Shown here in pieces: positions 54,532-64,000 of a stretch of 64,000 nt of DNA. The notes beneath the pieces are model-generated. The model ran no database searches and was not told where the DNA came from. It worked only from the letters and a program-made list of their open reading frames with translations. Each line of letters begins with the position of its first letter. Position 1 is the first letter of the stretch. The stretch comes from Symsagittifera roscoffensis (lineage: Eukaryota; Xenacoelomorpha; Acoela; Convolutidae). A program made the translations under genes and the position numbers. Where the stretch lies: assembly GCF_963678635.1 (NCBI RefSeq), contig NW_026971278.1, positions 103,393 through 167,392 of the forward strand. The letters are read 5' to 3'.

Positions 54532-56420
54532 TTGATAAGATCAACGAAATGAAAATGAAGTTAGGCAGCAGAGTGATGCCGCGAAGAGTAGGAAAGACGA
54601 AAGTGGATTCGGAGATATCGGTGAAGGCTGTTAATTCAGCAAAGAGAAAGCGAGTCGAAGAGGTCATGGATTTGGGACAAGGTGATTATCAATTGTCTGG
54701 CACGGATAAGATGTTGACTGATATAGCGATGGTGCCACCCATTCTCATGGCGGGAATAAAGTTATTAGTTTATAAATTCAAAAGAAGTGACCGCATTCTG
54801 ACTGGAGCAACCTTAGAAATGGAAATACTCAGCCAATGTGGAGAGAGCACAATGAGAGTCTATAAGCCATCTCCCATGAATCACGGAAAGGGAAATCTCG
54901 CAGGAGAACTAGTACCAGTAGAATACAACCTACTGACAGTATCGGAGGCAGTGACAATAGATGAACCCGCCGGTGGATACATGGAGATGTTGGAGTACCG
55001 AAACTCGGCTAGAGGGTATGTGATGGCTTTGGAAGACAAGAGTGACATGGAATGTTATCTGGAGGAAATGTTGCAAGGCACCACCCTCAAGCAGAAGGCG
55101 TACGGGACTTTGGCGTCGTCTGAGATACAGGCAGAATCGACAGAGCAGTTGGTGAGCCTTCCATGGAAAGCAGTAGTGTTACGGTACTTCGGAGAAAAAA
55201 TGAGGACTGCGCCAAGAATACACGCTCTCATGGCAGTATCTTACGTAAGAACAGAGTTACAACTGAGGTTTGCCTGGTGCCTGATGGGACTGACTCGCAA
55301 GGAGTACGATTCGGAAGAAAGGAAGAGGTCAAAAGAAGAAAAGGTTTTCCTTATGACGAACCTGAGGGATCTGATGATCCAAGAGGGAGCAGCAGTAGCG
55401 TGTGCGAAACGGAGAGACGCTCTCTGTTTCATTCGATTCATGATAGAACAGATCTCAGCACCAGCATTGAACACCTGTGTCAAGATGCTGAGGGAGAGTG
55501 ATGAGCGAGCAAAGGCCGTACTCTTGCTAGCACTGCTGGATATGCATCAAAGCAAACCGATGAGAGTGAATATGAAAGAACCCGAGGAGTTAGAGCCCAT
55601 GAGAAAGATGGACGAAATCAGGAGATTCTCAAACAAGGAGCTGAGACTCACTAAAGAATCTATGGGGGCACTGCCGAAGTCCAGTGAATACTGTGGACCA
55701 ATTAAGAAGAAGTCGTACAGCTACGTATCCGAAGTCATAGGGATAGCGTATAACCCGTTCCTGAGTGAAGACATACGCGATTGTTTCTTCGATTACGAGC
55801 AGGCAGTGTTGCTGAGATTCTGGATGTCGAGAATTGTGACGATTAAGAGCGCTACCAATCCTCAGAATAAAATGGGATTGATCTTGGAAGAAGAGGCGAC
55901 TTTACCTTCCGTACCAAAATCCGACAAAAGAGTGGAGTTTGGGTTGGGATTCTCAGATGAATTGCTGAGAACGAGCTTGATGGTACTGTGGGAATTGATG
56001 AGGCCATCATGGTGTCCTAGTCCCAACGCTGACTCGATACTACGAGCGACACAAGACGTGCAGAGGGAACTGAATGCAGACTGTAACCTGCGTGACCTTA
56101 ACATCATATATAATGTGATGACAACGGCCTCTAGAAGCAACGGTGAAGATAAAGTGGAGTTGCCTGGCTGGGGACCAGAAGACTGGGTCAAACCTGGTAG
56201 CTGTCTGGCGGAAGTGTGTGGACTGGAGGGTCATGTTTGTGGAGGTCTGGACTGTGTGAAGACCCTAGAGAAGCAACACAAGCAATTGACGTTATTGTTT
56301 GGAAACGTTGTGATGAAAGCAAGAACGGAAACGGAACTGATAGCGGATTGTCATGGAGGGACCGAGGTGAATCTAGTGACTGCACTAGGATTCTACAGCA
56401 TGTTTAGCTCTTTAGAGTAA
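54513..56420 (+). pseudogene. Element B second gene, C-terminal region
   Basis: 635 open codons equivalent to 27230-29137 of A, with the cysteine patch CLAEVCGLEGHVCGGLDC kept. Ends at TAA 56418-56420 (SLE-stop; A has a serine codon). Confidence 0.8.
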
Positions 56421-57785
56421 CTATTGAATCTAGGACAGAAACATGAGATGGTCACAGCCATCAGTGTAGGGGTGTTCCCAGGAGTTCTGCAAACTGAGCA
56501 AAAGAACATAGAAAAATGGAGGGAAGCGATCGAGACGGAAATGAACATCAGACACAGTGAGACTTATTGTAGACCATCAGGAGCACGATATTTGGTGGGT
56601 GCGACATTGGCTCCAATGTGCAAGAGCTGATACCCGGTACATTTCGTAGCTGTGGATGTAAAGAGTACGAGAACGATCGTGGATCAAGCCTTCGAATGTC
56701 CGAGAAAACTTACAAGTTGCTATGTAAGATGTTCTCAGCAGTTCCAGAGAGAACCAAGGAAGAGTTGGAATCGATACTTTGAAAGAAGTTCATGGGATAC
56801 GTGAGCGGGAACTTCAGTGACTTTGAGAGACAGAAACAGAGAGGATCAACTGTTACAGATTACAATACAGTAGACGAAAATGATGAAGTCCACCGAGTGA
56901 TGATGGAAGTGGAACCATTACTGGAAGCTTCGGGAAAACGTAATTGGAGGAGCATCATGTTGACACATGACGAGTTTCCCTGCCACTGCTTGTTGCAGAC
57001 TTGGTGGTATCCCAAGCCTAGTAACCTGATGTTGATCTGGGACTCTGGAGAGCTGCTCTCCATGGGTTTACCAGACTCATCACAGCCCATAACAATAGTG
57101 ATAGTGGCGATACGATGGCGATAGTGATAACTCCACGCCATCATAACTCCACTATAGTGATAGTGGAGTTATGATGGCGATACGATGGCTGGAGGCTCAT
57201 GTGAAAGAAAACAATAGACAGGAAGCACAGACGAGAGAACAGTTGCAGAGATTGGATTGTCTAAAAGATCTAGATCTTTTTGAGACAATGTGCAAGATTC
57301 TGAACATTCCGATGGAAGTCAAGAAGATATGGGCAAGAAGACGATTGATGCCATGGTTCAGAGCTAACATGACTGCATGGTTGTACGAATATGCTAAGAA
57401 GCATATGTCGAAGCACGGCAGAGTGTACAGTGGATATCAGCTGGACATTGGAGCGGGAGCCTTCAAGCGAATTTTCGTGACTCATCGGAATGCAGTGACC
57501 ACCGCTGTGAAATGAATTTCAAGGACAAGTAAACGTAGTGGAAAAGAAAAGGAGGAGATGTTGAAGGAAGATTTGGAGAGAAATGTTACGTTGTGTCTCC
57601 ACAACAGATTCTGCAGGAATAGAGAATCTAACAAGGATCCCCTACCCTGTTGCAAACAGAGGGTAGAAGAGCAGAAGTGTTGGAGGACTGCTTCCAACAG
57701 CGTCAGAATAGCTAACGATGTATTGCAGGACACAGAGACTGAAGGTGCAGAGTCAGTATCACAGGAGGAGGATATGGAACATTGA
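56421..57785 (+). pseudogene. Element B second gene, C-terminal end
   Basis: Broken frames 56424-56630, 56792-57124, 57171-57515 and 57558-57785. Arginine-to-stop at 56628, a deletion near 56695 and an insertion with a palindrome at about 57107-57165 disrupt it. At 56894 it has the arginine codon where A has its late stop. The cysteine-rich end LPCCKQRVEEQKCW is kept. Confidence 0.8.
57136..57179 (+). repeat. Perfect 19-bp palindrome inside an insertion
   Basis: Arms 57136-57154 (CGCCATCATAACTCCACTA) and 57161-57179, loop TAGTGA. The right arm is ancestral (A has GGAGTTATGATGGCG at 29849-29865); the left arm is extra, so it looks copied by fold-back template switching. Confidence 0.85.
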
Positions 57786-58607
57786 CAGATGGTCGAGAAA
57801 ACAAGAGGCAAAAAGAAAGAGAATTAGAAGAATTTAGAAGTTTTAGAACTTCTAAACGACAAAAAAGAAGAAAACAAGGGAGCGATGAAGAAAAGTTAAA
57901 ACTCAGAATTGTTTTATGTGTGTAAAAAAAAATTCAAGTGAGAAACCAAGCAACCAAGTTGTAATTGAAAACTGAAACATTTAGTTGAGTTTTGAACATT
58001 AACGAATTTGTTGCATTTATGAATTTGCATTCTGATTTTTAGTGAAGTGGCTTCAGAGACACTTACTATTTATTAAGAAAGGCTTGAGTGAAGAGTGTAT
58101 TTGAATATTCCAGCCTGCATGATTGTTTTTAATCACTTAGGGCGACTGATCACTTTGTGGTGACATGAAAGACTTGGGTTATCTCTTGAAGAGGGAGATT
58201 GTTGCATTGTTCTTTCTAACCACAGAGTTTCTCAGTTTTAATATTCAGGACAATAAACAAGCAAGATTTCCGAAGGGAAGGGACATAGTAGGACAATTTT
58301 AGCTTGTTGGTTGGCAGGACTGTCCTCCAAACCAACACCTTTTAAATCTAAGAGAAAAAGTTTTTAATCAGGACATTGACATTGGAAGTCAGAAAAGATG
58401 TTTTTATCTTAGGGCATATCCTCAGTGCGCAGATTATTGAAAGAATTGGAAGGCTATAGTGATGTAGTATGATGCCATTTATACTCTGCAGTGAGTCGAT
58501 ATGACGCGGATAAAAGTAATTTCGTGCATTTTGAAAATTCTGTTCGATGACACTGTGCCAATTTTACGAACATTGCGAGATTCAATGAGGACATTGACCG
58601 GACTGTC
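57786..58607 (+). other. 3' untranslated region of element B
   Basis: Counterpart of 30473-31283. Keeps the hairpin TTTAGAAGTT/AACTTCTAAA at 57833-57856 exactly. No gene. Confidence 0.7.
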
Positions 58608-58616
58608 AGGGGAGTA
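58608..58616 (+). promoter_or_regulatory. Polypurine tract of element B
   Basis: AGGGGAGTA directly before TGTGACATTCG of the 3' LTR. Confidence 0.6.
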
Positions 58617-59526
58617 TGTGACATTCGACCAGAATGGACAAAAATGCAGGGTCAGCATATTCGAAATTTCCGAGATGACAGTTTTAAGCGATTAACGACG
58701 TTTTTGTGACGATTGGTCAAACGGTGAAGGCCAAGATATTCTGGTATTTTGAAATTTAAAAAAATCGAAGTATGACGTTATAATTCTGAGAAACGTCAGA
58801 AATGGCCATTTTGGCAAAAAAGTCGAAGAAAAACACAACAACATTAGTTGCGATTGCGATAACAACAAAAATTGTGATTAAAAAACGACAACAAATCGCG
58901 GAGTTAACAGAGAACGTTCCAAGTTTCAACTATTGTGCCGCTACAATAATTTCAAGGCCGTTGCGAACAACGGTGAAGGGTGGAAGACAGCCTTCCGGGT
59001 TACGGAGAAATCAAGCTTAACGTGCTTGATTCAGTGGATTCAAGAACTCGGAAGGGTCTCGGGACTGAAACTTTTTATTAACTTATATGAACTTTTAGCT
59101 TCCCTGTCATGTCCTGATTTGAATTTAGTTAACATCTGAATTCATTTTGGTAAGGATAAGAAGCTAGGAGTTGGGGGAAAGGGTTGATCCATCTTCGATG
59201 GAGATGATGATTTTTATCTACTGAACAAAAACAATAATAATTCAATAAATAGTAGTAGCCCTGTTTTTAGGAGTGACCTCGTGGTCTAGGGATACTGAGA
59301 CCCAGCCATGAGCTCACAATTTGCATGTAATCTATTTAATTTGAGCGTTCTGGTCGAAGCCGGAGAACAGTAACGTTTTTGTCGACCCGATGTTAGAGAG
59401 ACCACCGAGAGTACTGGCTTGGTAGAGACGGTTAAAAGCATGTAAGGCTCTGTTTAGACGCTAGCCAGTCGTCTTAGGACTTAGTTTTATTTTCCGTCGA
59501 TATGTATCTTCCGGGCGAATGTTACA
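58617..59526 (+). repeat. 3' LTR of element B
   Basis: 910 bp, TGTGACATTCGACC...GAATGTTACA. It supplies the complete LTR start that is split or lost at the 5' end of B. The hairpin TCCATCTTCGATGGA is at about 59188-59202. Confidence 0.93.
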
Positions 59527-59704
59527 GACGAGGAAGAAAGGAGATCGAAGACGCAGTGGACAAAACAACTCCAACAAGAAAGATGAACCTGCCGAAACAT
59601 GTGGAAAATGTTCAGTGGGGTTCTGTACCCTGGGTGGGGAAATATCAATTGGTTGCGACTGTTGTCCAAACCCCATTTGGCACCATGCGAACTGTGAACA
59701 TTAA
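59527..59704 (+). pseudogene. PHD-type zinc finger fragment
   Basis: Directly after the LTR of B a plus-strand frame reads a charged linker (KKGDRRRSGQNN...) and then CGKC from 59600, CDCC and WHHANC, ending at TAA 59702-59704. C-x2-C, C-x2-C and W-x-H-x2-C are the first three ligand pairs of a PHD finger, which in chromatin proteins reads histone tails and is also carried by some retrotransposons. The last C-x2-C pair is missing. Its upstream part was cut by B or the LTR junction; an ATG at 59519 inside the LTR is probably chance. It could be a host exon or a piece of another transposon. Confidence 0.5.
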
Positions 59705-60457
59705 CACCAAACAATTTGATGTTCTTAAAGCAACTCCAAATTCACGTTGATAAAACTAAATTATAAAACGGGCCCTTCCGTTTAGTTATGGTAAGTGCAC
59801 AAGCTGGATAGGGCCATACCAGCGTTATAAAAATGCATATTTATCAGCAAACTGGATCATTTTATCAAGGAAGTCATTTATGAATCTTCGTAATGTTAAT
59901 TTACCTTAGCCGTCTTTCCTCGACAATAGCGCTTATAGAGTTGTCAATAAACTGAATTTTGCACATCGATCTGCACCCCCTTATACAAAGAATAGAGCTC
60001 CTCAGTAGCGCGAAGCTTATTTTAGTTCTTTTGTAGTTTATCGTTTCTGGGTAGCTTTCTTGTCTTTTTTCACCTAATTTTTCGGCTAATTTGCGTTGAT
60101 ACTGCGATGACTGCATACAGAGCATTGGTAACAACCCAGCAGCTCAAAACAATAGTTATAACAGTGAAAAGTGTCTCAGAAGCAAGCAATGTTATCACAA
60201 AAAGCGAAGCCTTCTCAAGAACTTTTAAGCACTTTTAAATGGAGAGCATCTAGCGGAGTTTAAATCAGCCATTTTCAGTATAGCTCTAAAATTGGATCCA
60301 ATTCAAAGCATCCTTCAAGACATTCACAAAATCACCAAAAATTCTGTGCCACTTTTTTTCGGCAGCAGTCAAAAACAACGATCAAACACGTCAAAGTACT
60401 CACCAGAACAACCAACTGTGGTGGAATCCAGAAAATTGTGGTTATTTGATAGACTTT
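59705..60457. other. Spacer without a recognised gene
   Basis: AT-rich. Apart from the minus-strand remnant at 59901-60134, I see no coding region or repeat in it. Confidence 0.6.
59901..60134 (-). pseudogene. Transposon-derived protein remnant
   Basis: 77-codon minus-strand frame with QRKLAEKLGEKRQESY and KISFALLRSSILCIRG. This wording resembles the C-terminal motif (a LSFALLRSAI-CIRGSRS type sequence) that recurs in transposon-encoded proteins of many invertebrates; I recall the pattern but cannot name the family with certainty. The frame is short and isolated, so only a fragment remains. Confidence 0.35.
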
Positions 60458-61503
60458 TGTGACATTCGACCAGAATGTACGAAGAAGCAGTTTCGTATTC
60501 GAAATTTTATCGATCAGAAAAAGAACATCTAACCTGGAAGATTGATGATTTTAATGGATTAGCGACGTTCTTCGAACAATGAGACAAATCGGGAGGGTCC
60601 AGTTTTATGTGCTAGTCGGTCATATTTGGAAGTTTGACCTTGAGCGATACGAGCAACGTGATTTTGGGGTGAAATGGATTTTTTCAAAAATTCGAATTGA
60701 GCATGTCATGCTCAATTTTCTCGCGACAACTGAAAATCTCAGAAGTATAAGATCAGAACAACCGAACTGAAATTGCGGGAAAGTAATCGAAAAAACAGCG
60801 GGAAATTGCTATTCGCAATTTCCAGATATATTACCATACTAGACTAGAGCTATCATATCCTGAAATAGGAGACAGAATGATTACGAAAGAAGAAAATATT
60901 AATTAGAAGTGGACCAGAGTGAACCGTCGGTGGAAAGGTGGACAACCGAAGTCTCTAGCACCAAAAACTCAATTCTCAAGTTAAAACTCATTTCCTTTGC
61001 TGGAATTCATTAATTACAAACATCTCGAGTTAAAACTTAATTCCCTTTAATGCTAGAGTTGCTGATTAATTTAGTTACTCCAATTCTCGAGTGTGCTGGT
61101 ATGTGAGTACCCAATTTAGTTTTCTTGAGTGTGTTTTATACTTGTTATGTTGAGGTAGGGAGAGTTGTAGGTTGATCCATCTGAAATGGATCAACGTTCC
61201 ACTGTCTAATAAAAAGCAACTAAAGGGGAATGTTCCGACCCTGTTTTTAACGGCGTTTGCGTATTTTGAGTGTTTTGGGGCCTAAGTATGGGGAAGTTCT
61301 TATTTTCTAGAGTGGGGGTGTATTTTGGTAGTGGCCTTTAAGCTGTAACGAGGGTTTTAGTCTCATGTCGCTAGTGAACCGAATTGGCTCCGACCGTTCA
61401 AGGTAGAAAAACACAAGAGATAGTGTCCCTGACTATTGAGCCAATGGTTACAGGGCCTATTTTTCTTTAACCTCATATGTGACGTAAGTAGGCGACTGTT
61501 ACA
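60458..61503 (+). repeat. 5' LTR of element D
   Basis: 1,046 bp from TGTGACATTCGACC to GACTGTTACA. Its ends match the A/B LTRs, but most of the body matches only the (inverted) LTR of C. Contains a perfect 10-bp hairpin at 61171-61195. Confidence 0.85.
61171..61195 (+). other. Stem-loop in LTR of D
   Basis: GTTGATCCAT / ATGGATCAAC around CTGAA: 10-bp perfect stem, 5-nt loop. Equivalent to 4146-4168 in C. Confidence 0.65.
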
Positions 61504-61514
61504 TAGTGTTTTTA

Positions 61515-61529
61515 TGGCGCTTCTGGGTG
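61515..61529 (+). promoter_or_regulatory. Primer-binding site of element D
   Basis: TGGCGCTTCTGGGTG, 11 nt after the LTR; one mismatch (T for C) to the tRNA-Asn-type site of A, B and C. Confidence 0.65.
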
Positions 61530-61964
61530 TTTTTACGACATCATGACTACGGAGTCAAACCCACAGCTCCGTGCTACATGCCCATTCTAGAGTACCGATG
61601 GTACGGTTCAGCGGGAACGTGTAAACCTTCCAGTTTACTCAAGAAAACTTCCTGGTACGCTCTTTGAACGAGACCTAGCTAACCGAGTAAGGGGGGGGGG
61701 GGGTAACTAGGGGGACAAAAAACGAGTAAAAAAGACAAAAAGCGAAACAAAAACCGAAAGAGAATAGAAAAAGGAACAAAAACCATTAAAAAAAAGGACA
61801 GTAACTTTGACACCAGATTAGTTGGATCAAGATTCTATATTATCTAAATAGTAAACCCATACTGTTTTCATAAGACCGATTGTTTCGATCAATTCAGCAA
61901 TTTAAAAAGGTGTCCGAGTGTGGGGCGTTGTCAAGGGATTTCAGATAGCTTGCAACTTAGCTGG

Positions 61965-62270
61965 ACCACTAGGTGACTTGACTGGAAAAGGTGACCAGCC
62001 AAGTAGGAAAGTGGTTCACAGGAAGGGAACCCGACAAGTGCTGGACACGACAAAGAGACATGCAGCACCAACGGGACCGAACAGAGAAGGCACACAGGGG
62101 TGTTCTGTTTGGTCAGTCGACGGACCACTGGGAGACTTGACTGGAAAAGGTGACCACTCAAGTGTGAAAGTGGTTTTGGTGAGTGGTGCGGGGCACGCTA
62201 AGGAGACAAACAGCAGGGAATCAGAACAGCCAGAGTAGGACAGACAGGGGTGTTCTGTCTGGTCAAACGG
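61965..62270 (+). repeat. Leader repeats of element D
   Basis: GACTTGACTGGAAAAGGTGACCA occurs near 61977 and 62133, and CAGGGGTGTTCTGTxTGGTCA near 62096 and 62246: an interleaved duplication with a period of about 150-157 bp. The first word is the reverse complement of the 70-bp repeat in C. Confidence 0.75.
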
Positions 62271-63301
62271 GTCCTTTAAAATCCACATTACATTATAGGA
62301 GATAAGTGTAAAATTGGTTATGCGGATTCCCACTGTTTTGAGGATACGTTTTTACTCAAGCAGAGCCTGGAAACAGGTTCTACAGTTTTCTCTCAAGAGA
62401 CTTAGCGCCAATCGCGCTTAAGGTAATTTTCGGCTAAGCAACTCGAGAATTGGATAATATAACTAAATAAGTTTGATGCTAATTAGTTTTAACAACAGGA
62501 GTAAGTCCTGTCTCTAGAATTCAAGTTTTGTATGTACCATCGGGACATTCAAACTGCCAGCCTTTCCATTGAAGGCTCACTCCAGTTTGTTCGAATAGTT
62601 GTCCTTTCTCAAGTCTGTTCTCTCTTTTCCTGTTTCGGGATAAGACAGCTCTACTCTCTTATTATTTCGTGGGGCTAAATAGGGGGAGGTTGAAAGGGGG
62701 CTGGTTAAGTTAGAGGTTGGCGGCTGCAAATTGTAAAAAGGGGGGACACACAAAAGTAACTAATCAATCGACATCATTGATTTAGTTACATTAGAATCTT
62801 ACACACGTGAATTATGAAGAAAAGATATCCAAATTTAAGATCGAATTAAGGTAGGTACCCTGGTCAGATCGGGTGGGGAGAACGGAAATAGACAGTTTTT
62901 GTAAACCGGAAGGAAAATAACCCATAAGAACGTTAGTAGGGGGGAGGAAAACGCGTGACATTCAGGTACCAGACATTTTTTCACAAAAGGACGACATTAA
63001 TCACCTTTGAATTTTAAATGGCTCCATCTTTCTGTTTTAATCATTTTTCTCGTTGAAGTTTTTATGTTTTCGGTACCAATTTTATCGGTTTTGAACAAAC
63101 AGGTGATCAAAAGACACCTGCGAACAAGTTGGGTTTCAACTTGCATCAGATTAATCAAGGGAGCTAAATACAGGGATTTAGTAATTGAAAATTTTGGCCA
63201 ATAAGGTTGGCTTTTGGGAAAATTTTTATACTAGAGCTCAAATGGTGGTACCAGGGATAGTGGTTCAAGAGTCCCAACAACGAAGAAGAAGAGATCCGAT
63301 T

Positions 63302-63670
63302 GTCCCAACACTTGGGCGGAAAAGTCTTGGGACGACACGGAAAAGTCTTGGGACGGTACCAAGAAGTCTTGGGACAATACCAAGAAGTCTTAGGACAGTG
63401 CGGAAAAGTCTTGGGACAGTGCCGAAAAGTCTTAGGACAGTACGGAAAAGTCTTGGGACAGTACCGAAAAGTCTTGGGACAGTACGAAGAAGTCTTGGGA
63501 CAGTACAGACAAGTCTTGGGACAGTACAGAAAAGTCTTGGGACAGTACGAAGAAGCCTTGGGACAGTACGGAAAAGTCTTGGGACGGTACCAAGAAGTCT
63601 TGGGACAGTGCGAAGAAGTCTTGGGACAGTACGAAAAAGTCTTGGGACAGTACGGAAAAGTCTAGGGACA
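63302..63670 (+). repeat. Minisatellite, about 21-bp unit, roughly 17 copies
   Basis: Unit like GTCTTGGGACAGTACGGAAAA with GAAGAA, GAAAAA and GACAA variants. It shares the CTTGGGACAGT core with the array of C, but the spacer differs. It ends about 200 nt before gag. Confidence 0.95.
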
Positions 63671-63873
63671 GTATCAAGAATTCTTGTAACACTTAAGTAA
63701 AAGTACAAAGGACCGGTCAGAACGATTAAACCACAAAAAATACGCTCTATTAAGATCACGTATTGAAAGATTTTTTCTTAATAGAATTAGGAATACCTTT
63801 TAGAATTTTTATGCTTAGAAAAGAATCTTGTAAAGATTAATATTAATAATAGAGAAAATTGTAAATAAAAACC

Positions 63874-64000
63874 ATGAGGAGAAGTAGGGTACCAATAGCA
63901 GAAAAAAAGAGTTCTAGCTTGAAAGACAAATCATAACTCGTCGCAACGGAAACCAACGCCGTCGGACCAAAAAATAATGAGAAAGAACTTTTCAGTGAGC
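63874..64000 (+). pseudogene. gag: Element D gag, first codons
   Basis: ATG at 63874, MRRSRVPIAEKKSSS, homologous to the start of gag of C. An in-frame TAA at 63934-63936 interrupts it (C has an open codon there), after which TNAVGPKNNEKELFSE still resembles the STGPKITKKNFSVN text of C. It is cut by the window edge. Confidence 0.7.

Larger units (their letters stand above)
32227..59526 (+). mobile_element. Element B: older, degenerate relative of A
   Basis: Same organisation as A, but its 5' LTR is split by A (stub at 4753-4792). The leader plus the start of gag are deleted, gag-pol carries a 5,384-bp tandem duplication, the integrase core of the second copy is lost, and the second gene has many breaks. 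LTR remainder and 3' LTR differ by roughly 3%, against under 1% for A, consistent with B being the older host of the A insertion. Confidence 0.9.
61504..63873 (+). other. 5' leader of element D
   Basis: Reverse-complement relative of 1308-3838. Includes a run of 13 G at 61691-61703, an A-rich tract (about 61710-61800), tandem-repeat relatives (61965-62270) and the minisatellite before gag. No gene; the ORFs over the repeats are artefacts. Confidence 0.7.
60458..64000 (+). mobile_element. Element D, 5' portion, running off the window
   Basis: LTR, PBS, leader with two kinds of repeats and the start of gag, in the same order as in C but on the opposite strand. The two form an inverted pair around A and B. 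The rest lies to the right of the window. Confidence 0.85.

Noticed and set aside
4793-59526. Simple tandem retrotransposon array formed by LTR-LTR recombination
   Set aside because: In such arrays neighbouring elements share one whole LTR; here the LTR of B is split by A with TGA on both sides, which fits nested insertion better.
61691-61703. G-run as a functional G-quadruplex
   Set aside because: A single 13-G homopolymer with no further G-tracts in a regular pattern; C has only a shorter C-run at the matching place and the length may be a sequencing error.
63185-63759. ORFs with SLGTVRK / VLGQY / LFRTVPR repeats
   Set aside because: Same reason: repeat translation in the leader of element D.

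Overview
The window is almost entirely LTR retrotransposon sequence from an animal genome, most likely a nematode. This is inferred from the AT-rich, AAAATTCGAA-style LTR text, a TTTTCTAG splice-acceptor-like site and primer-binding sites that fit the 3' end of tRNA-Asn. No ordinary single-copy host gene was recognised. Four Ty3/gypsy-type elements of two related families are present.

Layout. (1) 1-4752: minus-strand element C, with the start of gag (running off the left edge), a 2.5 kb leader holding two tandem-repeat arrays, a tRNA-Asn-type PBS, and a truncated 5' LTR. (2) 4793-32226: plus-strand element A, a 27.4 kb giant element whose two LTRs (931 and 935 bp) differ by under 1%. It lies inside the 5' LTR of B, whose stub is 4753-4792. 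(3) 32227-59526: plus-strand element B, an older and heavily decayed relative of A with an internal 5,384-bp tandem duplication of gag-pol. (4) 59527-60457: a spacer with a PHD-finger fragment and an unrelated transposon remnant. (5) 60458-64000: plus-strand element D, same family as C but inverted to it, with LTR, PBS, leader with repeats and the first codons of gag.

Element A, in order: 5' LTR; PBS; 2.9 kb leader studded with CCGGAGGGGTC motifs; gag (capsid-like domain, two CCHC knuckles) and retropepsin in one frame; reverse transcriptase and RNase H; a long acidic spacer; integrase (HHCC, DD35E, GPF module); and a C-terminal macro domain resembling the TARG1/OARD1 type. After a 380-nt gap with a conserved acceptor-like site comes a second coding region of about 3,000 codons, not counting duplications. 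It has a coiled coil, an SGNH/GDSL hydrolase domain, a second degenerate SGNH-like domain, and about 2,000 residues I cannot assign. It has no signal peptide or membrane segment, so it does not look like an envelope gene. A polypurine tract and the 3' LTR close the element.

A is probably not autonomous now. It carries a stop in front of the integrase, frame changes around the start of RT and in the second gene, a stop near the end of the second gene, and a triplication inside that gene whose extra units match B rather than A. That pattern indicates recent sequence exchange between the nested copies. The main biological interest is a giant gypsy element carrying both a macro domain and SGNH hydrolase domains, plus a conserved 26-nt intron-like segment that exactly reconciles two reading frames in both copies.
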